Origin: a virus
DNA: 22,295 nt
Reading direction: 5' to 3' (one strand)
IMG/VR virus record: IMGVR_UViG_3300030419_003692
Location: 11,846 to 34,140 of that record
The notes under the pieces were generated by a model. That model saw only the letters and a list, made by a program, of their open reading frames with translations. It did no database searches and was not told the origin of the DNA. Shown one piece after another: positions 7,515 to 14,889 of the stretch. The translations under genes and the position numbers were made by a program. Position 1 is the first letter of the stretch. Each line of letters opens with the position of its first letter.

Positions 7515-9896
7515 ATGGCTGAAAGAATAGTATCGCCAGGTGTATTTACTCGTGAAAAAGATTTATCTTTCTTACCTGCAGGTGTTGCAGATATCGGAGC
7601 AGCAATTATCGGACCTACACAAAAAGGGCCGGCATTTGTACCTACTCAAATAGGTTCATTCTCTGAATTCCAAAATATCTTCGGTGATTTAGATACTCGT
7701 TTTTATGTGCCTTACACTGTCAGCGAATATTTCAAAGGGGGAGCACCGACTGTAACTATTGTTCGTGTTCTCGGATTAGGTGGTTATCAGAACTCTAACA
7801 TTAGAGTACAAATGGTCGTAGAAGCATCGGACTCAGGTTCGACCTCGTTGCCAGCTGGAACATATACAGCTGCAATTTTAAAACCTTCTCGTAATAATGT
7901 ATCTCTTGATTTAGGTGCACCAACAAGTGCTTCTGTTGCAAGTTCAACTTGGACTTCTTCACAGATAACAATTGGTGCTTCAGCAGCTAAAACTATGAGT
8001 TTGGCTACTGGTTCAGATAATTACATAACAAAGATTTTCGGTACAGACCCACAAACCACAAATACGAATGTATATGTTTATAAAAACTTTATGCATGTGC
8101 AATCAGCGTATGGACTTACAGAAGCAAATGGAACGGCAGTTGCTGTTACTCTTGCAAGTGCAAGTTCGGCTGAGGATTTCACATATGATTATAGTGTAGC
8201 TACTACACCATATATTATATCACAAAAAGTTGGTGGTTCTGCAAAAAATCTATTTAAAATAAACACCCGTTCACATGGAACAGGTATTAATAGTGACTTT
8301 AAACTTGCTATTTCAGATTTAGTTGCCAAGGATGCAGAAGGAAATGATTGGGGTACATTTACTCTATCAGTAATGAAAAATGCTCCTGGTGAAACTGATG
8401 ATGAAACAGTCTTGGAAACATTTACTAAACTTAATTTTGATGAAGATTCACCAAATTACGCACCAAGAAGAATTGGTGATAGATATGTAACAATTGATAC
8501 AAATGGTAAACTTACCTATAATGGTGATTATCCAAATCAATCATCACATATTTATATAAGTGATTACGCATCAAATCTTGAGGGAATCAATGAAGACATA
8601 TTACCACACGGCTTTGCTGCTGTAAGTAATCCTTGTTTAGGCGGTTCAAATGTACCAAGTGCAAGTTTTCAAACAGACCAGATAAATACATCGTTGAATG
8701 AATTTGATTCAAGTATTTATTATGGATGGAAATTCTCAAATGAAGATAATAAACAATATCTTGCACCACTACCACAATCAGGTGGTTCGGTTGGGGGTAA
8801 TGTTGCATTCTCACTTGAAGATATGTATGGACATGCAGATGCTGCTACTAAGTTAGATGTAGAAACAGCTGCAGATGCCTCTACAGCACTTACATTATCT
8901 GCCGCTGATAAAGCTCAGTTAAAGTTTGTTGTACCATTCCAAAATGGTTTTGATGGAGAACAACCAGCACTATTAAAAGCAACAGGTAATAATATTGCTA
9001 CTTCAAACACACAAGGATTCGATTGTAGTGGAGCACTAACAAGTGGTTCAGTTGCTTATAAACGAGCAATTGATGCAGTAAGTAATCCTGATGAGTTTGA
9101 TATAAACTTAATGGTAACACCTGGTATTATACACGAATATCATAATGCAGTATCAAATCATGCAATTAGTAAAGTTGAAGCTAGAGCAGATGCTTTCTAT
9201 GTAATGGATGGTTCAAGATGGGGAAGGTCAGTAGCAAACGCTGTTACTGATATCAAATCCGTTGATACAAATTATGCCGCTGTATATTATCCCTGGGTTA
9301 AAATACTTGACCCTGTAAAGGATAAACCAATGTGGGTGCCACCTTCTGTAGTATTACCTGGTGTAATATCTTTTACAGATAATGTAGCACACGAATGGTT
9401 CGCACCAGCAGGTTTGAATCGTGGTGGATTGAATAGTGTGTTAGAAGCAAAAACAAGATTAACTCATACTGAAAGAGATAGACTCTATGAAGGTCGTGTT
9501 AATCCAATAGCTTCTTTCCCTGGACAAGGTGTTGTAGTGTTTGGACAAAAAACATTACAAGGTAAACCATCAGCACTTGATAGAATCAATGTAAGAAGAC
9601 TATTAATTAGACTTCGTAAATTCATTGCTTCTTCATCAAGATACTTAGTATTTGAACAGAATACAGCCGCAACAAGAAACAGATTCTTAGGTATTGTTAA
9701 TCCATACTTAGAATCAGTTCAGGCTAATTCTGGTTTAAGTGCGTTTAAAGTAGTAATGGATGATTCTAACAACACACCAGATGTTGTTGATAGAAATCAA
9801 CTTGTTGGACAAATATTTATTCAACCTACAAGAACTGCAGAGTTCATTGTGTTGGATTTCGTAATATTACCAACAGGTGCTGCGTTTCCTGAGTAA
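7515..9896 (+). CDS. Contractile tail sheath protein (T4 gp18-like)
   Basis: The 793-aa product is a myovirus tail sheath protein. The N-terminus (SPGVFTREKDLSF, then GAAIIGPTQKGPAFVPTQI) is the typical sheath opening. The C-terminal part carries the conserved sheath core: GRVNPIASFPGQGVVVFGQKT, INVRRLLIRLRKFI, FEQNTAATRNRF, and an ending with IFIQPTRTAEFIVLDFVI. Sheath subunits polymerise around the tube and contract to drive it into the cell. The protein is longer than T4 gp18 (659 aa). The extra length appears to lie in the variable middle (about residues 100-450), where sheaths carry surface domains. It has its own promoter-like motif and AGGAG, and is closed by the strong terminator at 9928. 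Confidence 0.93.
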   Translation: MAERIVSPGVFTREKDLSFLPAGVADIGAAIIGPTQKGPAFVPTQIGSFSEFQNIFGDLDTRFYVPYTVSEYFKGGAPTVTIVRVLGLGGYQNSNIRVQMVVEASDSGSTSLPAGTYTAAILKPSRNNVSLDLGAPTSASVASSTWTSSQITIGASAAKTMSLATGSDNYITKIFGTDPQTTNTNVYVYKNFMHVQSAYGLTEANGTAVAVTLASASSAEDFTYDYSVATTPYIISQKVGGSAKNLFKINTRSHGTGINSDFKLAISDLVAKDAEGNDWGTFTLSVMKNAPGETDDETVLETFTKLNFDEDSPNYAPRRIGDRYVTIDTNGKLTYNGDYPNQSSHIYISDYASNLEGINEDILPHGFAAVSNPCLGGSNVPSASFQTDQINTSLNEFDSSIYYGWKFSNEDNKQYLAPLPQSGGSVGGNVAFSLEDMYGHADAATKLDVETAADASTALTLSAADKAQLKFVVPFQNGFDGEQPALLKATGNNIATSNTQGFDCSGALTSGSVAYKRAIDAVSNPDEFDINLMVTPGIIHEYHNAVSNHAISKVEARADAFYVMDGSRWGRSVANAVTDIKSVDTNYAAVYYPWVKILDPVKDKPMWVPPSVVLPGVISFTDNVAHEWFAPAGLNRGGLNSVLEAKTRLTHTERDRLYEGRVNPIASFPGQGVVVFGQKTLQGKPSALDRINVRRLLIRLRKFIASSSRYLVFEQNTAATRNRFLGIVNPYLESVQANSGLSAFKVVMDDSNNTPDVVDRNQLVGQIFIQPTRTAEFIVLDFVILPTGAAFPE

Positions 9897-9927
9897 GTTT
9901 AACTTATAAAGAAACTATCTTATAAAC

Positions 9928-9966
9928 AAAAAAACCCCCGTTCTATTTGAGTGGGGGTTTTTTCTT
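9928..9966 (+). terminator. Strong intrinsic terminator after sheath gene
   Basis: CCCCC (9935-9939) pairs with GGGGG (9953-9957), extended outward by AAAAAA (9929-9934) with TTTTTT (9958-9963), followed by C and more Ts. This is a classic rho-independent terminator and, with A- and T-tracts on both sides, could also work on the opposite strand. It separates sheath from tube transcription. Confidence 0.9.
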
Positions 9967-9981
9967 TTTAGGAGGTCTCTA

Positions 9982-10050
9982 ATGAAACAAATTTTTGAGT
10001 TTTTATCAATGGGAACTCTAACCCATCGCCCAAAATTTTCATACACTTGA
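9982..10050 (+). CDS. Possible 22-aa leader peptide ORF in the sheath-tube spacer
   Basis: An ATG at 9982 is preceded at 6 bases by a perfect AGGAGG (9970-9975), the strongest ribosome site in the window. It opens a 22-codon frame beginning MKQIFEFLSMGTLTH and ending at a TGA (10048-10050) inside the first predicted hairpin of the spacer. It has no recognisable domain. The placement resembles a leader peptide whose translation could affect downstream folding, but nothing shows that it is expressed. It could instead be a chance ORF. Confidence 0.3.
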   Translation: MKQIFEFLSMGTLTHRPKFSYT

Positions 10051-10135
10051 GTGGGACTTTTCCCAAGTGTCTCGGTAGATTCTACACCTTAGTTCGTTTT
10101 TACCGCTCCGAGTCGGTGAACTTCAAACAGGGTAA
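10011..10135 (+). ncRNA. Candidate structured RNA in the sheath-tube spacer
   Basis: This stretch is clearly more GC-rich than its flanks and holds inverted repeats. Hairpin 1: ACACTT (10043-10048) with AAGTGT (10065-10070), enclosing GGGA (10053-10056) with TCCC (10061-10064). Hairpin 2: AGTTC (10091-10095) with GAACT (10118-10122), enclosing ACCG (10102-10105) with CGGT (10114-10117). An alternative pairing is CTCGG (10071-10075) with CCGAG (10108-10112), so two exclusive folds are possible. It matches no tRNA or riboswitch class I know. Structure is drawn by hand; function is unknown. Confidence 0.35.
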
Positions 10136-10300
10136 CATTCATAGATAATTCATAATTTCAATTCCTTTTTTTATTAACTCAATCAACACCTTAATATACG
10201 AAGAAAAACAATACAAGTCAAGTCTTTTTTTAAAAACTTCGAAAAAACTTCAAAGAATGATATGATAAATTACTGCTATTTACATCTTTTTTTCGTTTCT
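10136..10300. other. AT-rich non-coding stretch upstream of tube gene
   Basis: This is part of the gap of about 460 bases between sheath and tube. It is very AT-rich with T-runs and weak A/T hairpins (for example around 10219-10240), and no ORF worth calling. A TATGAT box at 10261 could be a host-type -10 element, but no convincing -35 box is seen. Apart from that I see nothing in it. Confidence 0.5.
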
Positions 10301-10320
10301 TGATATTTATTAACGAAGAA
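10301..10320 (+). promoter_or_regulatory. Candidate late-promoter motif, copy 5 (tube gene)
   Basis: TGATATTTATTAACGAAGAA ends 34 bases before the tail tube ATG, with TTAGGAG in the leader. The copy matches the extended motif at 7025 (TATTTATTAAYGAA). Its position right after the terminated sheath unit suggests separate transcription of the tube gene. Promoter function is inferred. Confidence 0.5.
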
Positions 10321-10354
10321 AATTTAATATAGGCAAAATTATTAGGAGAATAAA

Positions 10355-10846
10355 ATGGCCCAAATACTTGATGCAGACGAAATATTTTTTACCCCGTTTG
10401 AACCGAAAACTAAGAACCGATTCGTAATGTATATCGAGGGTATACCTTCTTATTTTGTAAAAACAATGAATCGTCCACAAATTACTTTTGAGGAAATCGA
10501 ACTTAATCATATCAATGTTAAGAGATTTGTAAAAGGTAAAGGAACATGGGAGCCTTTAGAAGTTACTCTATATGACCCAATCGTTCCAAGTGGAGCACAA
10601 GCTGTTATGGAGTGGGTAAGATTACACCACGAATCAGTAACAGGTCGTGATGGATATTCAGATTTTTATAAGAAAGAAATCAAATTCAATCTTTTAGGTC
10701 CAGTTGGTGATAAAGTTGAAGAATGGGTATTGAAAGGTGCTTTCATACAAACAGCAAACTTCAATGACTTAGATTTTGCTAACGGAACTGATGTTGCTGA
10801 TATTTCGTTAACACTTCGTTACGATTACGCAGTATTATCGTTCTAA
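10355..10846 (+). CDS. Tail tube protein (T4 gp19-like)
   Basis: The 163-aa product has the same length as T4 gp19 and the gp19-type pattern: N-terminal NRFVMYIEGIPSYFVKTMNRP, then KRFVKGKGTWEPLEVTLYDP, then EWVLKGAFIQTANFNDLDF and a final beta strand (DISLTLRYDYAVLSF). It would stack as hexameric rings forming the inner tube through which DNA passes. AGGAG lies 8 bases before the ATG. It follows the sheath as in T4, but here a terminator, a structured spacer and a promoter-like motif come between. The small membrane protein follows after 18 bases. Confidence 0.93.
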   Translation: MAQILDADEIFFTPFEPKTKNRFVMYIEGIPSYFVKTMNRPQITFEEIELNHINVKRFVKGKGTWEPLEVTLYDPIVPSGAQAVMEWVRLHHESVTGRDGYSDFYKKEIKFNLLGPVGDKVEEWVLKGAFIQTANFNDLDFANGTDVADISLTLRYDYAVLSF

Positions 10847-10864
10847 AACTATAAGGAAAATACG

Positions 10865-11086
10865 ATGGCGTTTAAAGATATATTCAAAGACGACAACGAT
10901 TATAATGAAAAATCTATAATCGGATTTGGTGCATTTGCTGTAATGGTAATATTTGCAGGTGCAGATGTTGTTACAGGTATTCTTGGAAAAGATTTAGTAA
11001 TCAACGATGTTGTTTACAATTCATTCTTATTTACTGCATTGGGTAGTTTTGGTATTGCAGGGGCAGAGAAAATTTTCAAAAAATAA
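10865..11086 (+). CDS. Small two-helix membrane protein, holin-like in shape
   Basis: This 73-aa protein has a charged N-terminus (FKDIFKDDNDYNEK) and two likely membrane helices, about residues 18-41 (including GFGAFAVMVIFAGADVVTG) and 49-69 (NSFLFTALGSFGIAGAEKIF), and ends with Lys residues. That size and topology fit phage holins, which form holes in the inner membrane at lysis. No lysin is seen nearby and the gene sits inside the tail module, so a virion or assembly role is equally possible. AAGGAAA precedes the ATG and the gene is 18 bases after the tube gene. The membrane prediction is fairly firm; the holin label is a guess. Confidence 0.5.
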   Translation: MAFKDIFKDDNDYNEKSIIGFGAFAVMVIFAGADVVTGILGKDLVINDVVYNSFLFTALGSFGIAGAEKIFKK

Positions 11087-11093
11087 ATTTGAT

Positions 11094-11124
11094 TTTACGA
11101 AAGTAAATTAATAGTTATATACAT
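11094..11124 (+). promoter_or_regulatory. GAAA-loop hairpin and AT-rich promoter-like box before the gp26-like gene
   Basis: TTTAC (11094-11098) pairs with GTAAA (11103-11107) around a GAAA tetraloop, and AGTTATATACAT (11113-11124) follows 35 bases before the ATG at 11160. This gene group lacks the TGATATTTATTA motif. A similar box, AGTTATATATAT, occurs at 20514 before the thyX cassette. Both could be a second promoter type; the evidence is thin. Confidence 0.25.
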
Positions 11125-11159
11125 ATGGTTTTAAATACAATTTTCATTAGGAGATAAAA

Positions 11160-11927
11160 ATGGCTGAAAATCAGTACGATTTTCCGACCGAAGTTTTGGC
11201 ACTTCCTTCAAAAGGTTTACTTTATCCAAAGGATAGTCCGCTTCGTTCAGGAACAATAGATGTCAAATATATGACAGCAAAAGAGGAAGATATTCTAACT
11301 TCTACAAATCTTATACAAAAAGGATTAGTAATAGATAAACTATTAACAAGTGTTATTGCAGATGATAAAGTTTCATTAGATGATATGTTAATCGGTGATA
11401 AAAATGCACTTATGGTAGGAACAAGAGTTTTAGGATATGGTCCAGAATATCAAGTTAAAATGGAAGACCCTGATACGGGTTTAGAAGTTGAACATTCTTT
11501 TAATTTAACGACATTAGAAACTCGTGAGATAGATGATAAAGTGTTTAAGAATGGTAATAAATTTTCATTCAAAACACCAAAATCAGGAAATACTTTAGAG
11601 TTTAGGTTGTTAACACATAAAGATGAGAATGATATCGCAAAAGAAGTTAAATCTTACGAGAAGTTAACTAAAGCAACAGGTGTATCAAACGAACTTACAA
11701 CTCGATTGAAAAAACAAATTATTTCAGTAGATGGTGATAATAAACAATCATCTATTAATGAATTTGTAGATAATCGATTTCTTGCATTAGATACAAAAGA
11801 GTTTCGTAAGTATGTAACATCAGTTACACCAGATGTGTTATTCGAACAAGAATATGAGAGTCAGATAGGAGAATCCCATACGGTCAACATACCGATAGGG
11901 ATTGGGTTTTTTTGGCCTGACAGCTAA
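11160..11927 (+). CDS. gp26-like baseplate hub / tail assembly protein (T4_baseplate family)
   Basis: The 255-aa protein shows the pattern of the T4 gp26-like baseplate family: LPSKGLLYP (residues 15-23) and YMTAKEEDILTS (37-48) near the N-terminus, and the ending IPIGIGFFWPDS. T4 gp26 is a baseplate hub component of about 208 aa. AGGAG lies 8 bases before the ATG. The last codons run through GGG-TTT-TTT-TGG, and the +1 frame here opens a second ORF that continues 208 bases past this stop. Translation could therefore give two products, of 255 aa and about 324-325 aa. The location two genes upstream of the tape measure matches that of frameshifted tail chaperones in other phages. The family call is from recalled motifs. 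Confidence 0.72.
   Translation: MAENQYDFPTEVLALPSKGLLYPKDSPLRSGTIDVKYMTAKEEDILTSTNLIQKGLVIDKLLTSVIADDKVSLDDMLIGDKNALMVGTRVLGYGPEYQVKMEDPDTGLEVEHSFNLTTLETREIDDKVFKNGNKFSFKTPKSGNTLEFRLLTHKDENDIAKEVKSYEKLTKATGVSNELTTRLKKQIISVDGDNKQSSINEFVDNRFLALDTKEFRKYVTSVTPDVLFEQEYESQIGESHTVNIPIGIGFFWPDS
11897..11915 (+). promoter_or_regulatory. Candidate programmed ribosomal frameshift site
   Basis: AGGG (11897-11900) is followed by ATT and then GGGTTTTTTTGG, with seven Ts at 11907-11913. The gp26 frame reads GGG-TTT-TTT-TGG. A peptidyl-tRNA-Phe on TTT (11910-11912) can re-pair on TTT after moving +1 (11911-11913) or -2 (11908-11910), entering the downstream frame. The AGGG lies 9 bases upstream of that TTT codon, in the range for a stimulatory Shine-Dalgarno. 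No strong downstream stem-loop is evident. Confidence 0.5.
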
Positions 11928-12135
11928 ACACAAGACTTTAATACACGAAGAAATATTTAATTTAATCCAATACGGAAACGGGTTCGTCCATTCTGACGTC
12001 TATAGAATGCCCGTCTATTTAAGAAAATTCTATTTAAAACAATTAGTTGATGTAAAGAAAAAAGAGACTGAGCACACTAAACGGGCTCAATCACAAAGTT
12101 CAAATTTACCACCACACCTTCAAAAGAAAAATTAG
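11902..12135 (+). CDS. Start-less ORF overlapping gp26-like gene; candidate frameshift extension (gp51-like or chaperone part)
   Basis: This frame is +1 relative to the gp26-like gene and encodes up to 77 aa. Its only upstream initiation codon is a TTG at 11902 without a suitable Shine-Dalgarno; an in-frame TAG lies at 11896 and the first ATG is far inside (12007). The sequence is clearly protein-like: HKTLIHEEIFNLIQYGNGF, then DVYRMPVYLRKFYLKQLVD and a charged, Gln/Ser-rich tail. The pattern of helix, DVYRMPVYLR, then KKE resembles the small partner proteins of tail assembly. It is most simply expressed as a +1 or -2 frameshift fusion at GGGTTTTTTTGG (11904-11915). A sequencing indel in the 7-T run is the main alternative. 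Confidence 0.6.
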   Translation: MGFFGLTAKHKTLIHEEIFNLIQYGNGFVHSDVYRMPVYLRKFYLKQLVDVKKKETEHTKRAQSQSSNLPPHLQKKN

Positions 12136-12140
12136 GTTTA

Positions 12141-12157
12141 TGATATTTATTATTGAA
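12141..12157 (+). promoter_or_regulatory. Candidate late-promoter motif, copy 6
   Basis: TGATATTTATTATTGAA lies in the short gap after the frameshift ORF and ends 29 bases before the ATG of the 61-aa gene that precedes the tape measure. The core TGATATTTATTA matches the copies at 185, 7025 and 10301. Promoter function is inferred. Confidence 0.5.
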
Positions 12158-12186
12158 TATTCACATCTAAATTCAAGGATAATACT

Positions 12187-12372
12187 ATGAAGAAGAAATT
12201 GACTGTCGAGGGTTTTATACAGTCATTACTTAAACAAATACAAAAAATTACAAGTAATGACCTTAATAAAATAATGAGATTACAAGACCCACGATTAAAA
12301 AAATCTATACTAAGATTAAAAACCGACAAAGATTATTACGAGAAGATGGCTAAAAAATATGGCCTTCGATAA
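12187..12372 (+). CDS. Small basic helical protein of unknown function
   Basis: This 61-aa product is Lys-rich (pI clearly basic) and predicted helical, with no membrane segment or Cys motif. The middle reads LQDPRLKKSILRLKTDKDYY. I do not recognise it. It has AAGGA about 9 bases before the ATG and a promoter-like motif upstream, and the tape-measure gene follows after 23 bases. A role in tail assembly near the tape measure is possible by position only. Confidence 0.5.
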   Translation: MKKKLTVEGFIQSLLKQIQKITSNDLNKIMRLQDPRLKKSILRLKTDKDYYEKMAKKYGLR

Positions 12373-12395
12373 GCTCGTTAAACTATAATTAAATC

Positions 12396-14888
12396 ATGGC
12401 CAAATATACACCACAACAAATAATAGATGCTAAAAGGGAAGAAGTGCGCTTGGGTGAAGAACTCAAACAAGAAGCTGGTGATATTAAAAAGGAACAAGAA
12501 AGAATAAATAAATTAAAAGGAGATGCCAAAGATATGGCTCAAAGTGAGCTTGATATGACAAAAGAGATGTATAATATGAAGAAGATGGAGTATGATGAAC
12601 AAAAGGCCATTGGAAATGAATACAAAAAACAATCAAATACACAAAGAAGATTGATTGGTAATGCTGGTGAACATATAAAACTCGTTATTAAAGAAAAAGA
12701 TGTTTTGGATAGTGTTAATAGGGCAGTAAAGTATCAACATGACCAGGCATCTGATATTTATACTATTTTAACAGAAACATCTTCAATTCGAAATGAGATT
12801 TTAAAAACTAATAATAAAGAAAAATTATTATCCTATGATATAGCAGGTAATACTGAACAATTAAAAGAGATTCAAGAAAAAATCTTGATAATGGCACAAG
12901 ATAAAACTAAAGAAGGTCAACAGGCATATAAGGATGCAAAAGCTGAATATGACTTAGCGGAAAAAGCTCATGTTGCAACATCATTGGTTGCAGAAAAAAT
13001 GCAAGTTCAAAGAGACTTGTCTGATAGGTTACTTAATAATATAGGAATGACCACCGAAGGTATGAAGGATATGGCAAAACAGGCTCAATTGTTTATGAGT
13101 GCCATGATGAGAAATCCCTGGTTAATAGCAATTGCCGCTATTGTTGCAATGGTTGCGGCATTTAAAAAAGTTTTAGAAATGAATATGGATATTCGTGATT
13201 CAATGAAACTGTCTATGAAACAGGCACAAGATTTTAATAAAGAAATTTATGATGTAAATTCTTTATCAAAGTTAGATGGTTTTCTTGGTAAAGATGGTTA
13301 TTTGTGGCAAGGTATGAAACTTGGAACAGATTACTTTGAAGATTGGATGTTGGGTATAGATAGAAAAGAAATTGGTGCCTCTATTATAAATGCAACAGGA
13401 AAATTATCTGATGTATCTGTAGATACTGTCAAACAAGTAGCTAATTTACAAAAATATATGGGAGTTCTTCCAGAAGATGCTACTCAACTTGCTAAGAATT
13501 TTTCAGTTGTTACTGGTGAATCTATGTCAGCTTCATTATCGACTGTAGAGATGGTTGCGGCCATGGCACAATTCAATGATGTAGCGGCAGGTGTTGTAGT
13601 AGCAGATTTGGCAGAGAATATGGAAGATATGATGGCCTTTACTGATGGTAGTGCAGAGCAAATGGCAAGGGCAGCTATTGAAGCTAAGAAGATGGGTGTT
13701 AATTTAGCCACTACCGCAAAGATTGCAAATTCATTATTAGATTTTGAATCGAGTATTGAAAAAGAGATGGAGGCATCTCTATTAATTGGTAAACAATTAA
13801 ACTTTAACAGAGCTCGACAATTAGCAATTGAGGGTGATATTGCTGGAGCTGCTCGAGATGTTATGAAACAAATTGGTGGTCAAGGTGCTTTCCAAAAAAT
13901 GAATGTTATTCAGAGAAGAGCATTGGCTGATAGTATTGGTGTAAGTGTAGATGAGTTGGCGAGATTATCAAGTGGTAAAGTAGAGTTTAAGAAACCAACT
14001 GAAGAACAAATTCAAGAACAATTAACTGATGCACAAAAAGCAACAAATGCGGCATTGGCTCTGAATACAGTCGCTTTAGGTGGTTTAACAGCGGTAATGG
14101 CATATGCTGGTAAAAAGGGTTATAACAGATTTATGGGAGCTCCAGGAAGTACACCACCACCTGGAACAAAAATAAATTCTGCTGGTAGAGTAGTTGATGC
14201 AAAAACAGGTAGATTTGTAAAAACTGAAGGAACTACACAAGCACCAAAAGCACCAAAAACACCAAAAGGTGGTCGTTTTAAAGGTATAAGAGGAAAAGGT
14301 GGTATGGCGGCAGCGGCATTGTTGTATGGATATGATATGTATAATATTCTTACCGATGATACAATGGCTAAAGCAGATAAAACCAAAGAAGCCACAAAAG
14401 TAACAGCTGGAACTGGTGGTGCAGTTGCTGGTGGTATTGGTGGTGCTAAAATTGGAGCCGCAATAGGAACAATGATTGCTCCAGGAATTGGAACGGCTAT
14501 TGGTGGATTTTTAGGTGGAGTTGGTGGTAGTATTGCTGGTTGGTGGGCTGGTGAAAAAACAGCTGAGGCCGCTATAAGTGCAGTTGAGGGTGTTCAAGAA
14601 GGTGAAAAAGAAATTATGTCACATCAAGAGGCTCTAAGAAAAGAGTGGTCAGAAATGAACGAGACTCAACAAGGATATCTTATGGATGCCATGGCGGATA
14701 GAGCTCAATTTGAAGAATTTACAAAGCAGTTATTTGAACAATTACCACAAGTTATTGCACAAGCACAGAGTGAAACAGATAAGAAAAATTTACAACAAAC
14801 ACAAGATTTTATAAACTTATTACAACAAATTGCTGATAATACAGGTAAGACTAGAGCAGAAGTAATTAACTTAATGGGTGGAGATTAA
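12396..14888 (+). CDS. Tail tape-measure protein
   Basis: The 830-aa protein has the layout of a tape measure. Residues 1-235 are long charged coiled coil (EELKQEAGDIKKEQERINKL and similar). A hydrophobic segment follows at about 241-257 (PWLIAIAAIVAMVAAF), then a helical, Ala-rich middle. A Gly/Ala zipper-like stretch at about 670-715 (GGIGGAKIGAAIG, GGFLGGVGGSIAGWWAG) could insert in a membrane, and a helical Gln-rich tail follows. Tape measures set tail length, fill the tube, and leave with the DNA. T4 gp29 is shorter (590 aa). The gene has no strong Shine-Dalgarno. It is followed 1 base later by the next baseplate gene, and the gp26-like pair upstream fits the usual chaperone-before-tape order. 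Confidence 0.82.
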   Translation: MAKYTPQQIIDAKREEVRLGEELKQEAGDIKKEQERINKLKGDAKDMAQSELDMTKEMYNMKKMEYDEQKAIGNEYKKQSNTQRRLIGNAGEHIKLVIKEKDVLDSVNRAVKYQHDQASDIYTILTETSSIRNEILKTNNKEKLLSYDIAGNTEQLKEIQEKILIMAQDKTKEGQQAYKDAKAEYDLAEKAHVATSLVAEKMQVQRDLSDRLLNNIGMTTEGMKDMAKQAQLFMSAMMRNPWLIAIAAIVAMVAAFKKVLEMNMDIRDSMKLSMKQAQDFNKEIYDVNSLSKLDGFLGKDGYLWQGMKLGTDYFEDWMLGIDRKEIGASIINATGKLSDVSVDTVKQVANLQKYMGVLPEDATQLAKNFSVVTGESMSASLSTVEMVAAMAQFNDVAAGVVVADLAENMEDMMAFTDGSAEQMARAAIEAKKMGVNLATTAKIANSLLDFESSIEKEMEASLLIGKQLNFNRARQLAIEGDIAGAARDVMKQIGGQGAFQKMNVIQRRALADSIGVSVDELARLSSGKVEFKKPTEEQIQEQLTDAQKATNAALALNTVALGGLTAVMAYAGKKGYNRFMGAPGSTPPPGTKINSAGRVVDAKTGRFVKTEGTTQAPKAPKTPKGGRFKGIRGKGGMAAAALLYGYDMYNILTDDTMAKADKTKEATKVTAGTGGAVAGGIGGAKIGAAIGTMIAPGIGTAIGGFLGGVGGSIAGWWAGEKTAEAAISAVEGVQEGEKEIMSHQEALRKEWSEMNETQQGYLMDAMADRAQFEEFTKQLFEQLPQVIAQAQSETDKKNLQQTQDFINLLQQIADNTGKTRAEVINLMGGD

Positions 14889-14889
14889 T

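Noticed and set aside
10108-10118. CCGAGTCGGTG resembles the 3' hairpin of a Cas9 tracrRNA
   Set aside because: The match is very short, and there is no repeat array, anti-repeat or cas gene in the window.
10071-10125. Possible tRNA in the sheath-tube spacer because of a GTTCG sequence
   Set aside because: No acceptor stem, anticodon arm or properly paired T-arm can be drawn around it.
9915-10142. Minus-strand frame opening with ATG at 10142, with one internal TAA, open for another 57 codons through the terminator
   Set aside because: It is interrupted by a stop, has no ribosome site, runs across a clear terminator, and the region is GC-richer and so open by chance. The opposite strand is open in another frame too.
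12752-12762. TGATATTTATA inside the tape-measure gene
   Set aside because: It encodes an ordinary Ser-Asp-Ile-Tyr stretch and has no nearby gene start.
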